Program-made: the position numbers and the translations under genes
Shown: one piece after another, positions 45,888 through 55,010 of the stretch
Position numbering within the stretch: position 1 is the first letter of the stretch
How the letters are laid out: each line of letters starts with the position of its first letter
Source of the DNA: Novosphingobium sp.
Lineage (GTDB): Bacteria > Pseudomonadota > Alphaproteobacteria > Sphingomonadales > Sphingomonadaceae
Assembly: GCF_039595395.1 (NCBI RefSeq)
Contig: NZ_JBCNLP010000001.1
Span: 3,224,001-3,288,000 of the forward strand
DNA: 64,000 bases
Direction of reading: 5' to 3'
Notes under the pieces: model-generated
The model's input: the letters and a program-made list of their open reading frames with translations, nothing else
Told to the model about the DNA's origin: nothing
The model's database searches: none

Positions 45888-45964
45888 TGGTGCACCCGGA
45901 GCGATTCGAACGCCCGGCCCTCAGATTCGTAGTCTGATGCTCTATCCAGCTGAGCTACGGGTGC
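45888..45964 (-). tRNA. tRNA-Arg (ACG), copy 2
   Basis: Identical to copy 1 over all 77 nt, including CCA. It lies 80 bp upstream on the same strand, so the pair is probably one transcript. Confidence 0.95.
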
Positions 45965-46069
45965 TCTTGGGAGACGCGCCTTTAGGGGGGCTCCCCGAGC
46001 TTGGCAAGCATCAATTTCGTTTTTCATCACCGGCCTGTGGACAAGTTTTTAAAACGCCTGCCTTTTCCC

Positions 46070-46513
46070 TCATCCCAACTGGCGCAACAAAGCCTGGGTC
46101 AGGATCACATCGAGCGGCGGCATAGCGCCCTGCCCGGCCAGATCGCCGACCTGCGCCGTCGTGAACCAGCCCAGCCCCTCGCCCAACCCGTCCTCACGCG
46201 CCACCTCAGGCCATTCCAGAGCGCGTGGCTGCCCCTGCCAGCCCCGGCAGGCATAGAGCAGGATAAGATGCGGCTGCCCGTCTCCCTGCGCAAAGCTGAC
46301 CGGCTCCAGCGCCGCCGGGTCGAGCGCCACACCCAGCTCCTCGGCGATCTCGCGCAGCACGGCCTCCGCCGCGCTCTCGCCCAGCTCAACCTTGCCGCCC
46401 GGATATTCCCAGAGCATCTCATGATACTTCCCCGGCGCCCGGCGATGCAGCAGCACCCTGCCTTGCGCATCGATCAGCGCGGCAGCCACCACCGGAATCA
46501 GATTGCCCTGCAC
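46070..46513 (-). CDS. Nudix hydrolase (MutT-like NTP pyrophosphohydrolase)
   Basis: 147 residues from a GTG start. A full Nudix box, GGKVELGESAAEAVLREIAEEL, is present in the G-x5-E-x7-REUxEExGU pattern. MutT-type enzymes remove oxidised or damaged nucleotides, but the substrate is not fixed. The GTG at 46513 is preferred because AAGGAG lies 9 bases upstream and mature MutT proteins begin close to LIPVVAAALID; an ATG at 46594 would add 27 unusual residues. Confidence 0.8.
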   Translation of the reverse strand: MQGNLIPVVAAALIDAQGRVLLHRRAPGKYHEMLWEYPGGKVELGESAAEAVLREIAEELGVALDPAALEPVSFAQGDGQPHLILLYACRGWQGQPRALEWPEVAREDGLGEGLGWFTTAQVGDLAGQGAMPPLDVILTQALLRQLG

Positions 46514-46930
46514 GTCTTTGCGCTCCTTCACCGGCACGTTATTCAAAGCTTTGTTAAGCAGCGCGTGCCAGACTGGCCATGGTTGAGTTGCCATGCCGGA
46601 TACAACGGCTTCGCCCGTGGTGAAAAACATTCATCCCTCACCGCCAGGCCTTCCCGGCAGGGATTGGCAAAGGGAGCGGAAAGCTTTCCCTGCATTAACC
46701 AATCAGATGCACCAATCCTTGGCGATAATCGCGCCGAGCGAAACAGCCGCAGCGTCGTAAAACTATGCAATTTTACAGAGGACGCTCGTCATCAGCAAAA
46801 AACCCGAAACCCCCGGAAAGAGGGGACGGCGCTGACGGTTTCTTAAGACTTGCCGCCTAAAAAGGCCATCACCGCCCGGTGAGACGGGTAAATTGCCAGG
46901 CGGCGCGAGATCGAAACCAGGAGACTGACC
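46514..46930. other. Intergenic region upstream of the Flp pilin gene
   Basis: 417 bp if the Nudix start is at 46513. No coding frame with a motif is visible. It must carry the divergent promoters of the Nudix and pilin genes. No repeat-family hairpin is present. Confidence 0.4.
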
Positions 46931-47113
46931 ATGAAGTTCATCAACAAGCTGCTGCGCGACGAAGCCGGCGCCACCGCCATCGAATACGGCCTGATCGCCG
47001 CTCTGATCGCCGTTGCCGCCATCACCGCCATGAACGGCCTGGGCAACCAGCTCAAGAGCACGTTCAACTCGACCTCGTCGGCCATGTCGGTTGGCAACGC
47101 CGCCGCCGCCTAA
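46931..47113 (+). CDS. Flp-family type IVb pilin
   Basis: 60 residues with the prepilin pattern: a basic leader (MKFINKLLRDEAG), then ATAIEYGLIAALIAVAAITAM with the E and Y of Flp pilins. It forms the Tad pilus fibre after cleavage by the prepilin peptidase. GAAACCAGGAGACTG gives AGGAG 8 bases before the ATG. No tad/cpa assembly genes are in the window, so this is an isolated pilin gene. A terminator follows directly. Confidence 0.9.
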   Translation: MKFINKLLRDEAGATAIEYGLIAALIAVAAITAMNGLGNQLKSTFNSTSSAMSVGNAAAA

Positions 47114-47131
47114 CAGCGAGCGACGCGAAAG

Positions 47132-47163
47132 AAGGGGCGGTGGAGCAATCCACCGCCCTTTTT
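47132..47163 (+). terminator. Terminator of the Flp pilin gene
   Basis: GGGCGGTGG pairs with CCACCGCCC around AGCAAT and is followed by TTTTT. Confidence 0.88.
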
Positions 47164-47198
47164 GCTGCCCGTCATCCACGTGCCTGACGCCAGACACA

Positions 47199-47233
47199 GC
47201 AAAGGCGCGGTCAGCATAAGCCGACCGCGCCTT
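47199..47233 (-). terminator. Terminator of accA
   Basis: AAGGCGCGGTC (47202-47212) pairs with GACCGCGCCTT (47223-47233). Read on the minus strand it is followed by TTTG, 23 bp after the accA stop. Confidence 0.8.
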
Positions 47234-47255
47234 GCTTATTCCCCGAAGCTGTCGA

Positions 47256-48203
<948 letters not shown>

Positions 48204-48282
48204 GGGGTCAAGGCCCTAGTCGTGCAAGCGGCGATGGGCAAGGGTTTGTGATGATTGGGCAGGCAGGAAGGAAAGGGTAGAT

Positions 48283-48517
48283 GCGAGGGTGTTACACCCT
48301 CGCGCTCCCGTAACTGTCGGCCTTGCGCTCCGGGTTCGGCCATAGAGCAACGTCGCCGCGCCGCAGGCAGGATTGCCCCACACAACGCTATCGCTCCCGG
48401 ATTTAAGAGCCTGCGGCGCTTTAGGTGGAGCAGGTGGAGAGCCGAGGCGGACCAATGCAGCGCCCCTGCCCTATCGCCGGAAGACGTCATGGGAGCGCGA
48501 GGGGGTAACCCCCTCGC
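48283..48517. repeat. REPIN/MITE-like repeat element, copy B
   Basis: Left hairpin GCGAGGGTG-TTA-CACCCTCGC (48283-48303) and right hairpin GCGAGGGGG-TAA-CCCCCTCGC (48497-48517), in opposite orientation. The internal inverted pair is GCGCCGCAGGC (48358-48368) and GCCTGCGGCGC (48409-48419). The stretch GCGCCCCTGCCCTATCG to the right hairpin is nearly the same as in copy A. It occupies most of the 326-bp gap between accA and xerD. Confidence 0.82.
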
Positions 48518-48529
48518 ATCTTTCTTCCC

Positions 48530-49354
48530 TTAACTCTTCTGCCCCAAAGGATGCCGGGCATTCACCAACGCCACCAACCGCGCCGCATCCACATGGGTGT
48601 AGATCTGCGTGGTGGAGATATCAGCATGCCCCAGCAGCATCTGCAACACGCGCAGATCGGCTCCACCCTCCAGCAGATGCGTCGCAAAGGCATGGCGCAA
48701 CACATGCGGTGACACCCGCGTCGGATCGAGCCCGGCGCGCAAGGCCAGATCGCGCAGCAACTGGAACAGGCGAATCCGCGTCAGATGGCCTTTCTCCCCG
48801 CGCGAGGGGAAGAGGAACCGCGATTCGGCCTCCGCCGCACTTGCCCCGCGCACCGCCAGCCAGCGCGAGAGCACATGGCGCGCGCGGGTCGAAACCGGCA
48901 CCATGCGCTGCACCCCGCCCTTGCCGGTCAGCGTCAGCAGCGGCGCATCGCGCGGCACGGAGCGCAGCGGCAGACTGACCAGTTCGGTGGCACGCAGGCC
49001 CGAACCATAGAGCAATTCCAGCGCCGCCAGCGTGCGCAGGGCGGCGGGGCTGTCGCCCTCGGCCTCTTTCTCTGCGGTGGTGAACATGGCCTCCACATCG
49101 CCATGGCCCAGCAGGCGCGGCAGAGGGCGGCGGGTGACAGGGCGCGGCAGGGCGGAGGACGGGTCGTCGTCGCGCAGCCCTTCATCGACCAGGAAACCAT
49201 AAAACTGGCGCAAGGCCGAACATTTGCGCGCCAGCGATGAGGGCGCCAGCTCGACCCAATGCTCGCCAAGCGAGGTCAGCGCGGCGGGCGTGGCGCTTTC
49301 CAAAGGCCCCAGCAACTCGCGCGCGCCATCAAGGTCGCGGCGATAGGCGGCCAA
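48530..49354 (-). CDS. xerD: Tyrosine recombinase XerD (start probably lost to a frameshift)
   Basis: The open frame gives 274 residues from a TTG at 49354. The catalytic Arg (SGLRATEL), HVLRHAFATHLL (H-x-x-R), GHADISTTQ and nucleophile Tyr (IYTHV) are intact. XerCD resolves chromosome dimers. XerD proteins normally have ~25 more N-terminal residues. These are encoded just upstream in another frame (IDAFIAMLAAERG), and the frames join if the seven-C run at 49369-49375 is read as six. The function may still be intact if the TTG is used, but the homopolymer strongly suggests a +1 indel, biological or technical. Confidence 0.8.
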   Translation of the reverse strand: MAAYRRDLDGARELLGPLESATPAALTSLGEHWVELAPSSLARKCSALRQFYGFLVDEGLRDDDPSSALPRPVTRRPLPRLLGHGDVEAMFTTAEKEAEGDSPAALRTLAALELLYGSGLRATELVSLPLRSVPRDAPLLTLTGKGGVQRMVPVSTRARHVLSRWLAVRGASAAEAESRFLFPSRGEKGHLTRIRLFQLLRDLALRAGLDPTRVSPHVLRHAFATHLLEGGADLRVLQMLLGHADISTTQIYTHVDAARLVALVNARHPLGQKS

Positions 49355-49425
49355 AGTGTTGAGCGCCGCCCCCCCTTTCGGCGGCCAGCATGGCGATAAA
49401 GGCGTCGATAGCGGAGGCGATGGCC

Positions 49426-51423
49426 TTACGCCCTTGCCACAGCCTCGGCGGCGATCATCCGTGCCTCACCCGAAAGCCCCACGCGGTTGAGCGCGGAGAT
49501 GATGTGGTAAAGATAGCGCGGCGTCATCCGGCCCCAGCCATCGCCCTGCATGCCAAGGCCCGCAAGCATCACCACCAGTGCCTGATTGTTCAGCGCGGCA
49601 GCCTGATCGATGGCGTCGCTCCAGCGGCTGTGGCTGTCATAATCGACCGAGAGCTTGCCCGCATAGTCGCGCCGGGTCGAATCACTGATCCGGCCAAGAC
49701 CGGCAAGGCCTGCCACAAGGAAGGCCGTCTTCCGGCTCGAATCGCTCTTGTCCGCACCCGCAAAGCTGCTGAGGGCACCGCTGTTGGCCTCGCCCCCGCG
49801 CCCGTCAGCCAACGCCAGCAGGGCCCAGCCAAGGCTGCCCTTGGGCACCACGCCCGACCAGCGCATCGCATTGGCATCCAGCCCCGCCGCCAGCATGGAG
49901 GCGATCAGATCGCCGGCATCGCCCGCCAGATCACCGCTGACCGGCAGGCGCGCGGCGGCATAGGCCGTCAGCACCTGACGGGCATAGCGCTGGTTGGCAT
50001 CGGCACCACCATCCCACAGGCTCTTCATGGCCTTCAGGCGGTCGGCAGGCGTGCTCGCGACATAAGCGTCGCGCAGCAGCAGGGCGCGCTCCGCCGGGCC
50101 GCCGGTCACATCGTCATTGCTGTAGATCTGGCTGTAGAGATCGACCATCGCCGAGGACGACAGGATCCCCGCGCCCCCCGCCCGGTCCGAGGCATCGGCA
50201 CGCACCCCCAGCCCCACCATCGGCGCGGTGGCGGTGACATAGTCATACTGCGCGGGCAGGTCCTTCATCAGGCTGGCGGGCGGCGTGAGCCCCACCGCCA
50301 GAGTCAGCGCGTAACGCCAGGGCGTCATCTCCGCCACCTTGCTCCATTCGATGGTGACATTGCGGCGCCCGCTGCGCCCGGCGGCGCCCGCCGCCCCGGC
50401 ATATTTCTGGGCCAGTTGCATATCGATGCGCGGCATGGCGCCGACAAAGATCATATGGTCCAGATTGGCAAAACCACCCGCCGCATTGCCCGAGAAGGCA
50501 TCGCACATGCCCTGCATCGCACTCCAGCGCGGGTCCTTGGCGAAGGCGGGCTGCACACCCATGATCGGGCAGAAACCGGTGAAATCCTCGGTCGCGACAT
50601 AGGCGTCGAGCGCGCTGGCCGTCAGCGCCGGATTGTAATTGTCGGGATCGACATCCTGAGCCACGGCGCGGGCCAGATCGCCCTCGCCCATGCGCAGCAG
50701 CAGGGCGACGCGCATGGCGACAAAATCGGCCGGGTCACCGCCGCCCGGCGGATCGAGACGGCTGACCAGCGCGCGGCGCAGCAGAATATGCCCCCAGCGC
50801 GAAACGATCTGCCCGCCATTGCCGGTCAAGGCGGCGCGCAGCAGATCGGCACTCTGGCTGCCCAGCGAGGAGGGCAGGCCACCCTCGCTCTGGTCGATCA
50901 TGCCCACCATGCGCAGCGCGCGGGCCGATCCCGGCGGAATGTCATAACGCGGGCGCAGGCCCAGAAGCTGATCCAGCTTGTCAGGCGGCATAGCCATCAA
51001 CTGGGCGTAGTTGGTCACGCCATTGGGCAGTTTCACCGGCCCGGCGGCCACCGGCGCGGTGGGCGCGGCGAACAGCGGCTGAGCGGCGATGGTCGGCTCA
51101 TTCTCGGGCAGATCGATGCGCGGCGCGGGCGCGGCGCGGGTGGGCGCCGCCGAAGGTGTCGCCACCGGCCGCACCGAGGCGACCGGCTTGGGCGTGTTGG
51201 TCGCCACGGGACGAGGCGTGGACGCCGTGGTGGGCTTGGGTTTGGGCGTACCGGTCGGCGTCGGCTTTGCAGCGCGCGCAGGCCGGTCAAAGCCGGGGGG
51301 CAGCAACGATTCGGGCCCCTGCTGCGCCAGCAAAGGCGCCCCGGCCACAGCGCCCATCCCCAGCACACTGGCCGAAATCAGCGCATAGACCGCAAAGCGC
51401 CGAATCGTTATCCTCTGGCTCAT
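49426..51423 (-). CDS. Exported or membrane-anchored protein of unknown function
   Basis: 665 residues starting MSQRITIRRFAVYALISASVLGMG, a single N-terminal signal/anchor helix. A low-complexity Pro/Thr/Lys region follows (~40-110, TPKPKPTTASTPRP type). The remaining ~530 residues are Ala/Gly/Leu-rich and look helical, with sections such as GLPSSLGSQSADLLRAALTGNGG and DQAAALNNQALVVMLAGLG. No catalytic motif is recognised; a helical-repeat scaffold is possible. The ATG overlaps the stop of the 77-aa membrane gene (ATGA). xerD follows on the same strand at once. Confidence 0.7.
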   Translation of the reverse strand: MSQRITIRRFAVYALISASVLGMGAVAGAPLLAQQGPESLLPPGFDRPARAAKPTPTGTPKPKPTTASTPRPVATNTPKPVASVRPVATPSAAPTRAAPAPRIDLPENEPTIAAQPLFAAPTAPVAAGPVKLPNGVTNYAQLMAMPPDKLDQLLGLRPRYDIPPGSARALRMVGMIDQSEGGLPSSLGSQSADLLRAALTGNGGQIVSRWGHILLRRALVSRLDPPGGGDPADFVAMRVALLLRMGEGDLARAVAQDVDPDNYNPALTASALDAYVATEDFTGFCPIMGVQPAFAKDPRWSAMQGMCDAFSGNAAGGFANLDHMIFVGAMPRIDMQLAQKYAGAAGAAGRSGRRNVTIEWSKVAEMTPWRYALTLAVGLTPPASLMKDLPAQYDYVTATAPMVGLGVRADASDRAGGAGILSSSAMVDLYSQIYSNDDVTGGPAERALLLRDAYVASTPADRLKAMKSLWDGGADANQRYARQVLTAYAAARLPVSGDLAGDAGDLIASMLAAGLDANAMRWSGVVPKGSLGWALLALADGRGGEANSGALSSFAGADKSDSSRKTAFLVAGLAGLGRISDSTRRDYAGKLSVDYDSHSRWSDAIDQAAALNNQALVVMLAGLGMQGDGWGRMTPRYLYHIISALNRVGLSGEARMIAAEAVARA

Positions 51424-51653
51424 CCGCCGATCCCGCTGGCGGGAGAAGCGGCCGAGGCGCTCGAAACCGGGGCGGTGCTGCCCACGGTGGTTGCGGGCAA
51501 GGCCACGGCCACCGGGCGCACCGGCACAGGACCGCCAAGACGCCAAGCCTGAACCAGCAAGGCGCTGACCGCCACGAGAACCAGCAGGCCGATCCGCACC
51601 CCCGCGCGCTGCCACAGCGAGCGATGCTTTTCCCTGCGAATGCGTGTTGTCAC
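51420..51653 (-). CDS. Small single-span membrane protein
   Basis: 77 residues from a GTG preceded by GGAG (51660-51663) at six bases. The basic N-terminus (TTRIRREKHRSLWQRAG) is followed by one helix (VRIGLLVLVAVSALLVQAW) and a Pro/Val/Ala/Ser-rich outer part. The in-frame extension to 52103 runs antisense to aroK and is rejected. It is translationally coupled to the 665-aa protein and probably works with it. Function unknown. Confidence 0.6.
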   Translation of the reverse strand: MTTRIRREKHRSLWQRAGVRIGLLVLVAVSALLVQAWRLGGPVPVRPVAVALPATTVGSTAPVSSASAASPASGIGG

Positions 51654-51792
51654 CGCGAACTCCGATAGCCGTTGGCCTGCATCGGGCACCCAGATGCCCT
51701 TTTGACCATGCCCGCCACCTAGCCTGCCTTTAGGCGGAGATACAATACCCACGCTTGCGCCGCCGGTTAGCAAAAGTATAGGCAGCCCTGCA

Positions 51793-52557
51793 ATGACCAT
51801 GAGCAATGAGCCATCAGGCGGCAACACGCCGCGCCCCGTGGACGGCGACACGCCGCAGCCCGCGCAGGCCCATCCTGCCGGTGACGGCCAGCGCTCGGAC
51901 GGGGAATCGACGCATGCGCCGGTGGATGCCTCGGCCGATGCCGCGCGCCTGGCCTCGATCCTGGCGCGGCTCGACCGGCCCGTGGTGCTGGTGGGCATGA
52001 TGGGCGTGGGCAAGAGCAGCCTTGGCCGCAAGCTGGCCAACCAGCTTGGCGCCCCCTTCATCGATGCCGACGACGCCATCGAGACCTCTGCCCAGATGAC
52101 CATCCCGGAAATCTTCGCGACCTATGGCGAGAGCTTCTTCCGCGATGGCGAGCGCCGGGTGATCGCCCGCCTGATGGGGGACACCTCGGGCGGCGATGCC
52201 CCCGACGAACCGCGCGTCAAGGTGATCGCCACCGGCGGCGGCGCCTTCGTCAACGATGCCACCCGCGCGCTGATCCTGCGCAGCGGCATCGCGGTGTGGC
52301 TCGACGCCGACCTCGACACGCTGGTCGAGCGCACCGCTCGCAAGGACAACCGCCCGCTGCTGCGCGGCGGCAACCCGCGCGAGATCCTCGGCCGCCTGAA
52401 GACCGAGCGCCAGCCCTTCTATGCGCAGGCCCCCATCCATGTGATGAGCGGCAACTCGCCTCACGCCCGCACACTGACCCGCCTGCTGGTCGCCATCGAC
52501 CACTGGCTTGACACCAGCGCTCTCGATGCGCCCTCTTCCGTCCAACGCGAAAGCTGA
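51793..52557 (+). CDS. aroK: Shikimate kinase
   Basis: 254 residues. The P-loop GMMGVGKSSLGRKLA, FIDADDAIE and TGGGAF motifs and the lid region DNRPLLRGGNP are intact. It phosphorylates shikimate. An N-terminal acidic/Pro-rich extension of ~60 residues precedes the kinase fold; the start could instead be internal. aroB follows after 7 bp, as in many proteobacteria. Confidence 0.93.
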   Translation: MTMSNEPSGGNTPRPVDGDTPQPAQAHPAGDGQRSDGESTHAPVDASADAARLASILARLDRPVVLVGMMGVGKSSLGRKLANQLGAPFIDADDAIETSAQMTIPEIFATYGESFFRDGERRVIARLMGDTSGGDAPDEPRVKVIATGGGAFVNDATRALILRSGIAVWLDADLDTLVERTARKDNRPLLRGGNPREILGRLKTERQPFYAQAPIHVMSGNSPHARTLTRLLVAIDHWLDTSALDAPSSVQRES

Positions 52558-52564
52558 CACTCCC

Positions 52565-53671
52565 ATGCAGACCATCCCCGTCGATATCGCTGGCCGCCCC
52601 TATGAGGTGCGCGTGGGGCAAGGTCTGCTGGCCGATGTGGCCGGGCAATGCGGCGCGCGGCTGCGCAAGCCCGTCGTGCCGATCGTCACCGATGCCAATG
52701 TGCATGCGGCATGGGGCGCTGCGGTCGAAGCTTCGCTGGCGGGCGCCGGCAAGCAGGCGGCATGGCGCATCCTGCCCGCGGGCGAGAGCACCAAGAGCTG
52801 GGACAATCTGATTGCCGTGGTCAACTGGCTGCTGGAGCTGGAGGTCGAGCGCGGCGACCATATCATCGCCCTTGGCGGCGGCGTGATCGGTGATCTGACC
52901 GGCTTTGCCGCCTCGGTGCTGAAGCGCGGCTGCCATTTCGTGCAGATCCCCACCACCCTGCTGGCTCAGGTCGATTCGAGCGTGGGCGGCAAGACGGCGA
53001 TCAATGCGCCCGCTGGCAAGAATCTTGTGGGCGCCTTCCACCAGCCCAGCCTGGTGCTGGCCGATCTGGATGCGCTGACCACCCTGCCCCTGCGCGAACT
53101 CCGCGCGGGCTATGCCGAAGTCGTGAAATACGGCTTGCTGGGCGACGCCGCCTTCTTCGACTGGTGCGAAGCTAACGGCCCCGCCATCCTCACCGGCGAT
53201 CTGGCCGCGCGGGAATATGCCGTGGCGCAATCGGTGCGCGCCAAGGCCGAAATCGTCGCTCAGGACGAGTTCGAGACCACCGGCCTGCGCGCGCTTCTGA
53301 ACCTCGGCCACACCTTCGGCCACGCGCTGGAGGCCGAAACCGGCTTCTCCGACCGCCTCCTCCACGGCGAGGGCGTCGCGCTGGGCATGGTGCTGGCCGC
53401 CCGCTTCTCCGCCCGCCGCGGCCTGATGGAAAGCGCCGATGCCGAGCGCATCGCCCGCCATATCGCCGCCATGGGCCTGCCCTCCGATGTGCGAACGCTG
53501 GGTCTGAATGTTTCCGGCGCGCAGCTTGCCGCCCATATGCTGCATGACAAGAAGGTTGATGCCGGGCGCCTCGCCTTCCTGCTGATGCGCGGTATCGGTC
53601 AGGCCTTCCTCACCAAGGATGTGACGCTGGACGAGGTTTCAGCGTTTCTGGCCGAAGAACTGGAAGGTTAA
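52565..53671 (+). CDS. aroB: 3-dehydroquinate synthase
   Basis: 368 residues. ALGGGVIGDLTGFAAS, PTTLLAQVDSSVGGKTA and LNLGHTFGHALE (metal-ligand histidines) are present. It converts DAHP to 3-dehydroquinate in aromatic amino-acid synthesis. The ATG at 52565 is preferred to an in-frame start inside aroK. Confidence 0.95.
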   Translation: MQTIPVDIAGRPYEVRVGQGLLADVAGQCGARLRKPVVPIVTDANVHAAWGAAVEASLAGAGKQAAWRILPAGESTKSWDNLIAVVNWLLELEVERGDHIIALGGGVIGDLTGFAASVLKRGCHFVQIPTTLLAQVDSSVGGKTAINAPAGKNLVGAFHQPSLVLADLDALTTLPLRELRAGYAEVVKYGLLGDAAFFDWCEANGPAILTGDLAAREYAVAQSVRAKAEIVAQDEFETTGLRALLNLGHTFGHALEAETGFSDRLLHGEGVALGMVLAARFSARRGLMESADAERIARHIAAMGLPSDVRTLGLNVSGAQLAAHMLHDKKVDAGRLAFLLMRGIGQAFLTKDVTLDEVSAFLAEELEG

Positions 53672-53691
53672 GGGAGACAAGCCTCCGGCGG

Positions 53692-53713
53692 GCAAAGGGC
53701 CATCGCCCTTTGC
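53692..53713. repeat. REP-like hairpin related to the repeat family (member D)
   Basis: GCAAAGGGC-CATC-GCCCTTTGC, 9-bp perfect stem, followed by AATCCCTTT. It has the same loop (CATC) and the same layout as the left hairpin of element A (GCGAGGGC-CATC-GCCCTCGC, then GCTCCCTTT) but with paired substitutions. A second, different hairpin, GGGAGAG/CTCTCCC (53787-53793 with 53806-53812), precedes bioB. It may act as the aroB terminator. Confidence 0.6.
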
Positions 53714-53821
53714 AATCCCTTTCATTTTTCTCGCGTTAGGCTCTCGGCCTTGGCGCAAATCTCAAAATCTATTGCTGCTTCGCAGCGGGAGAGAACCCAC
53801 GGGCCCTCTCCCACGCAAGCC

Positions 53822-54878
53822 TCACTCAGCAGCTTCCAGCCTGGCGCAACCGCGCGGCATGCGTTCGGCATCCAGATCGGCCTGGGTCTGGGTGATTGCC
53901 ATCGGCTTGATGCCAAGGCGCGCGAACATCGCGCCATCCTTGTCGTCACCAGCGTTCGGCGTGGTCAGCAGCTTGCAGCCGTAGAAGATGGAGTTGGCGC
54001 CGGCCATAAAGCACATCGCCTGGGTCTGCTCGTTCATCTGCTCACGGCCCGCAGACAGGCGCACCATCGAAGAGCGGCATCGTGATGCGCGCCACCGCAA
54101 TGGTGCGCACAAACTCGATGTCGTCGATCTTGGCCAGCGGCGTGTCGGCCAGCATTATCCGCCAGCGGCGTGCCCTTTACCTTCACCAGCATGTTGATCG
54201 GCACGCTCTCCGGCGGCTTCGGCAGGTTGGCCAGCTGCACCAGCAGCCCGGCGCGGTCGCGCACCGTTTCGCCCAGGCCCACGATGCCGCCGGAGCAGAC
54301 TTTGATCCCCGCGTCGCGCACTTTATCCAGCGTATCCAGACGCTCCTGGTAGGTGCGGGTGGTGATGATGTTGCCGTAGAACTCCGGCGAGGTGTCGAGG
54401 TTGTGGTTGTAGTAATCCAGCCCCGCCTCGGCCAGCCGCTCGGCCTGAGTGCCGTCAAGCGTGCCCAGCGTCATGCAGGTTTCCATGCCCATCGCTTTCA
54501 CGCCCTGCACCATCTCGATGATGGCGGGCATGTCGCGATCGTGCGGGTTCTTCCAGGCCGCGCCCATGCAGAAGCGGGTCGAGCCGTTGGCCTTGGCGCG
54601 GGCGGCAGCCTGAAGGACGGCTGCGACCTCCATCAGCTTGGTGGGCTTCACCCCGGTGTCGGCCTTGGCGCGCTCTGCGGGCAATATTTGCAGTCCTCGG
54701 GGCAGGCGCCGGTCTTGATCGACAGCAGCGTGGAGAGCTGCACCTCATTGGCCGGGTGATTCTCGCGATGGACCTGCGCCGCGCGCCACACCAGCTCGGT
54801 AAAGGGCAGGTCGAACAAAGCGGCGATCTCCTCGCGGCTCCAGTCGTTGCGCGGCGTGGTGGCAGGGGCATCGGTCAT
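53822..54878 (-). pseudogene. bioB: Biotin synthase, broken by several frameshifts
   Basis: Reading from the ATG at 54878, the frame encodes a biotin synthase start with the radical-SAM motif CPEDCKYC and then shifts. The middle frame carries DTGVKPTKLMEV to VPINMLVKVKGTPLA, and the last frame carries RLSAGREQMNEQTQAMCFMAGANSIFYG. Shifts lie near 54667-54673, between 54133 and 54172, and near 54066-54076. The middle one contains a direct repeat, GCCAGCGGCGTG at 54133-54144 and 54161-54172, consistent with a small insertion. Intact BioB would insert sulfur into dethiobiotin. Three lesions make a working single protein unlikely unless the sequence contains errors. Confidence 0.85.
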
Positions 54879-55010
54879 GCAGGTCAACTCCGAAAATCTC
54901 GACGCGGCGCGGCGCAAGGGCCGACAGCGGCATCATCATGACGCCCGCGATAGGCGCCCGGAGGCCAACACTCAAGCACCCGAAGGCGCGGCCCGTCGCG
55001 CGGGCGCCTT

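Noticed and set aside
51654..52103. N-terminal extension of the 77-aa membrane protein
   Set aside because: It runs antisense to aroK, is Ser/Pro/Arg-rich, and a good ribosome-binding site supports the GTG at 51653.
54082..54759. Plus-strand frame across the bioB remnant
   Set aside because: Antisense to the radical-SAM coding stretch; the Arg/His-rich product has no motif. The BioB signatures on the minus strand explain the region.
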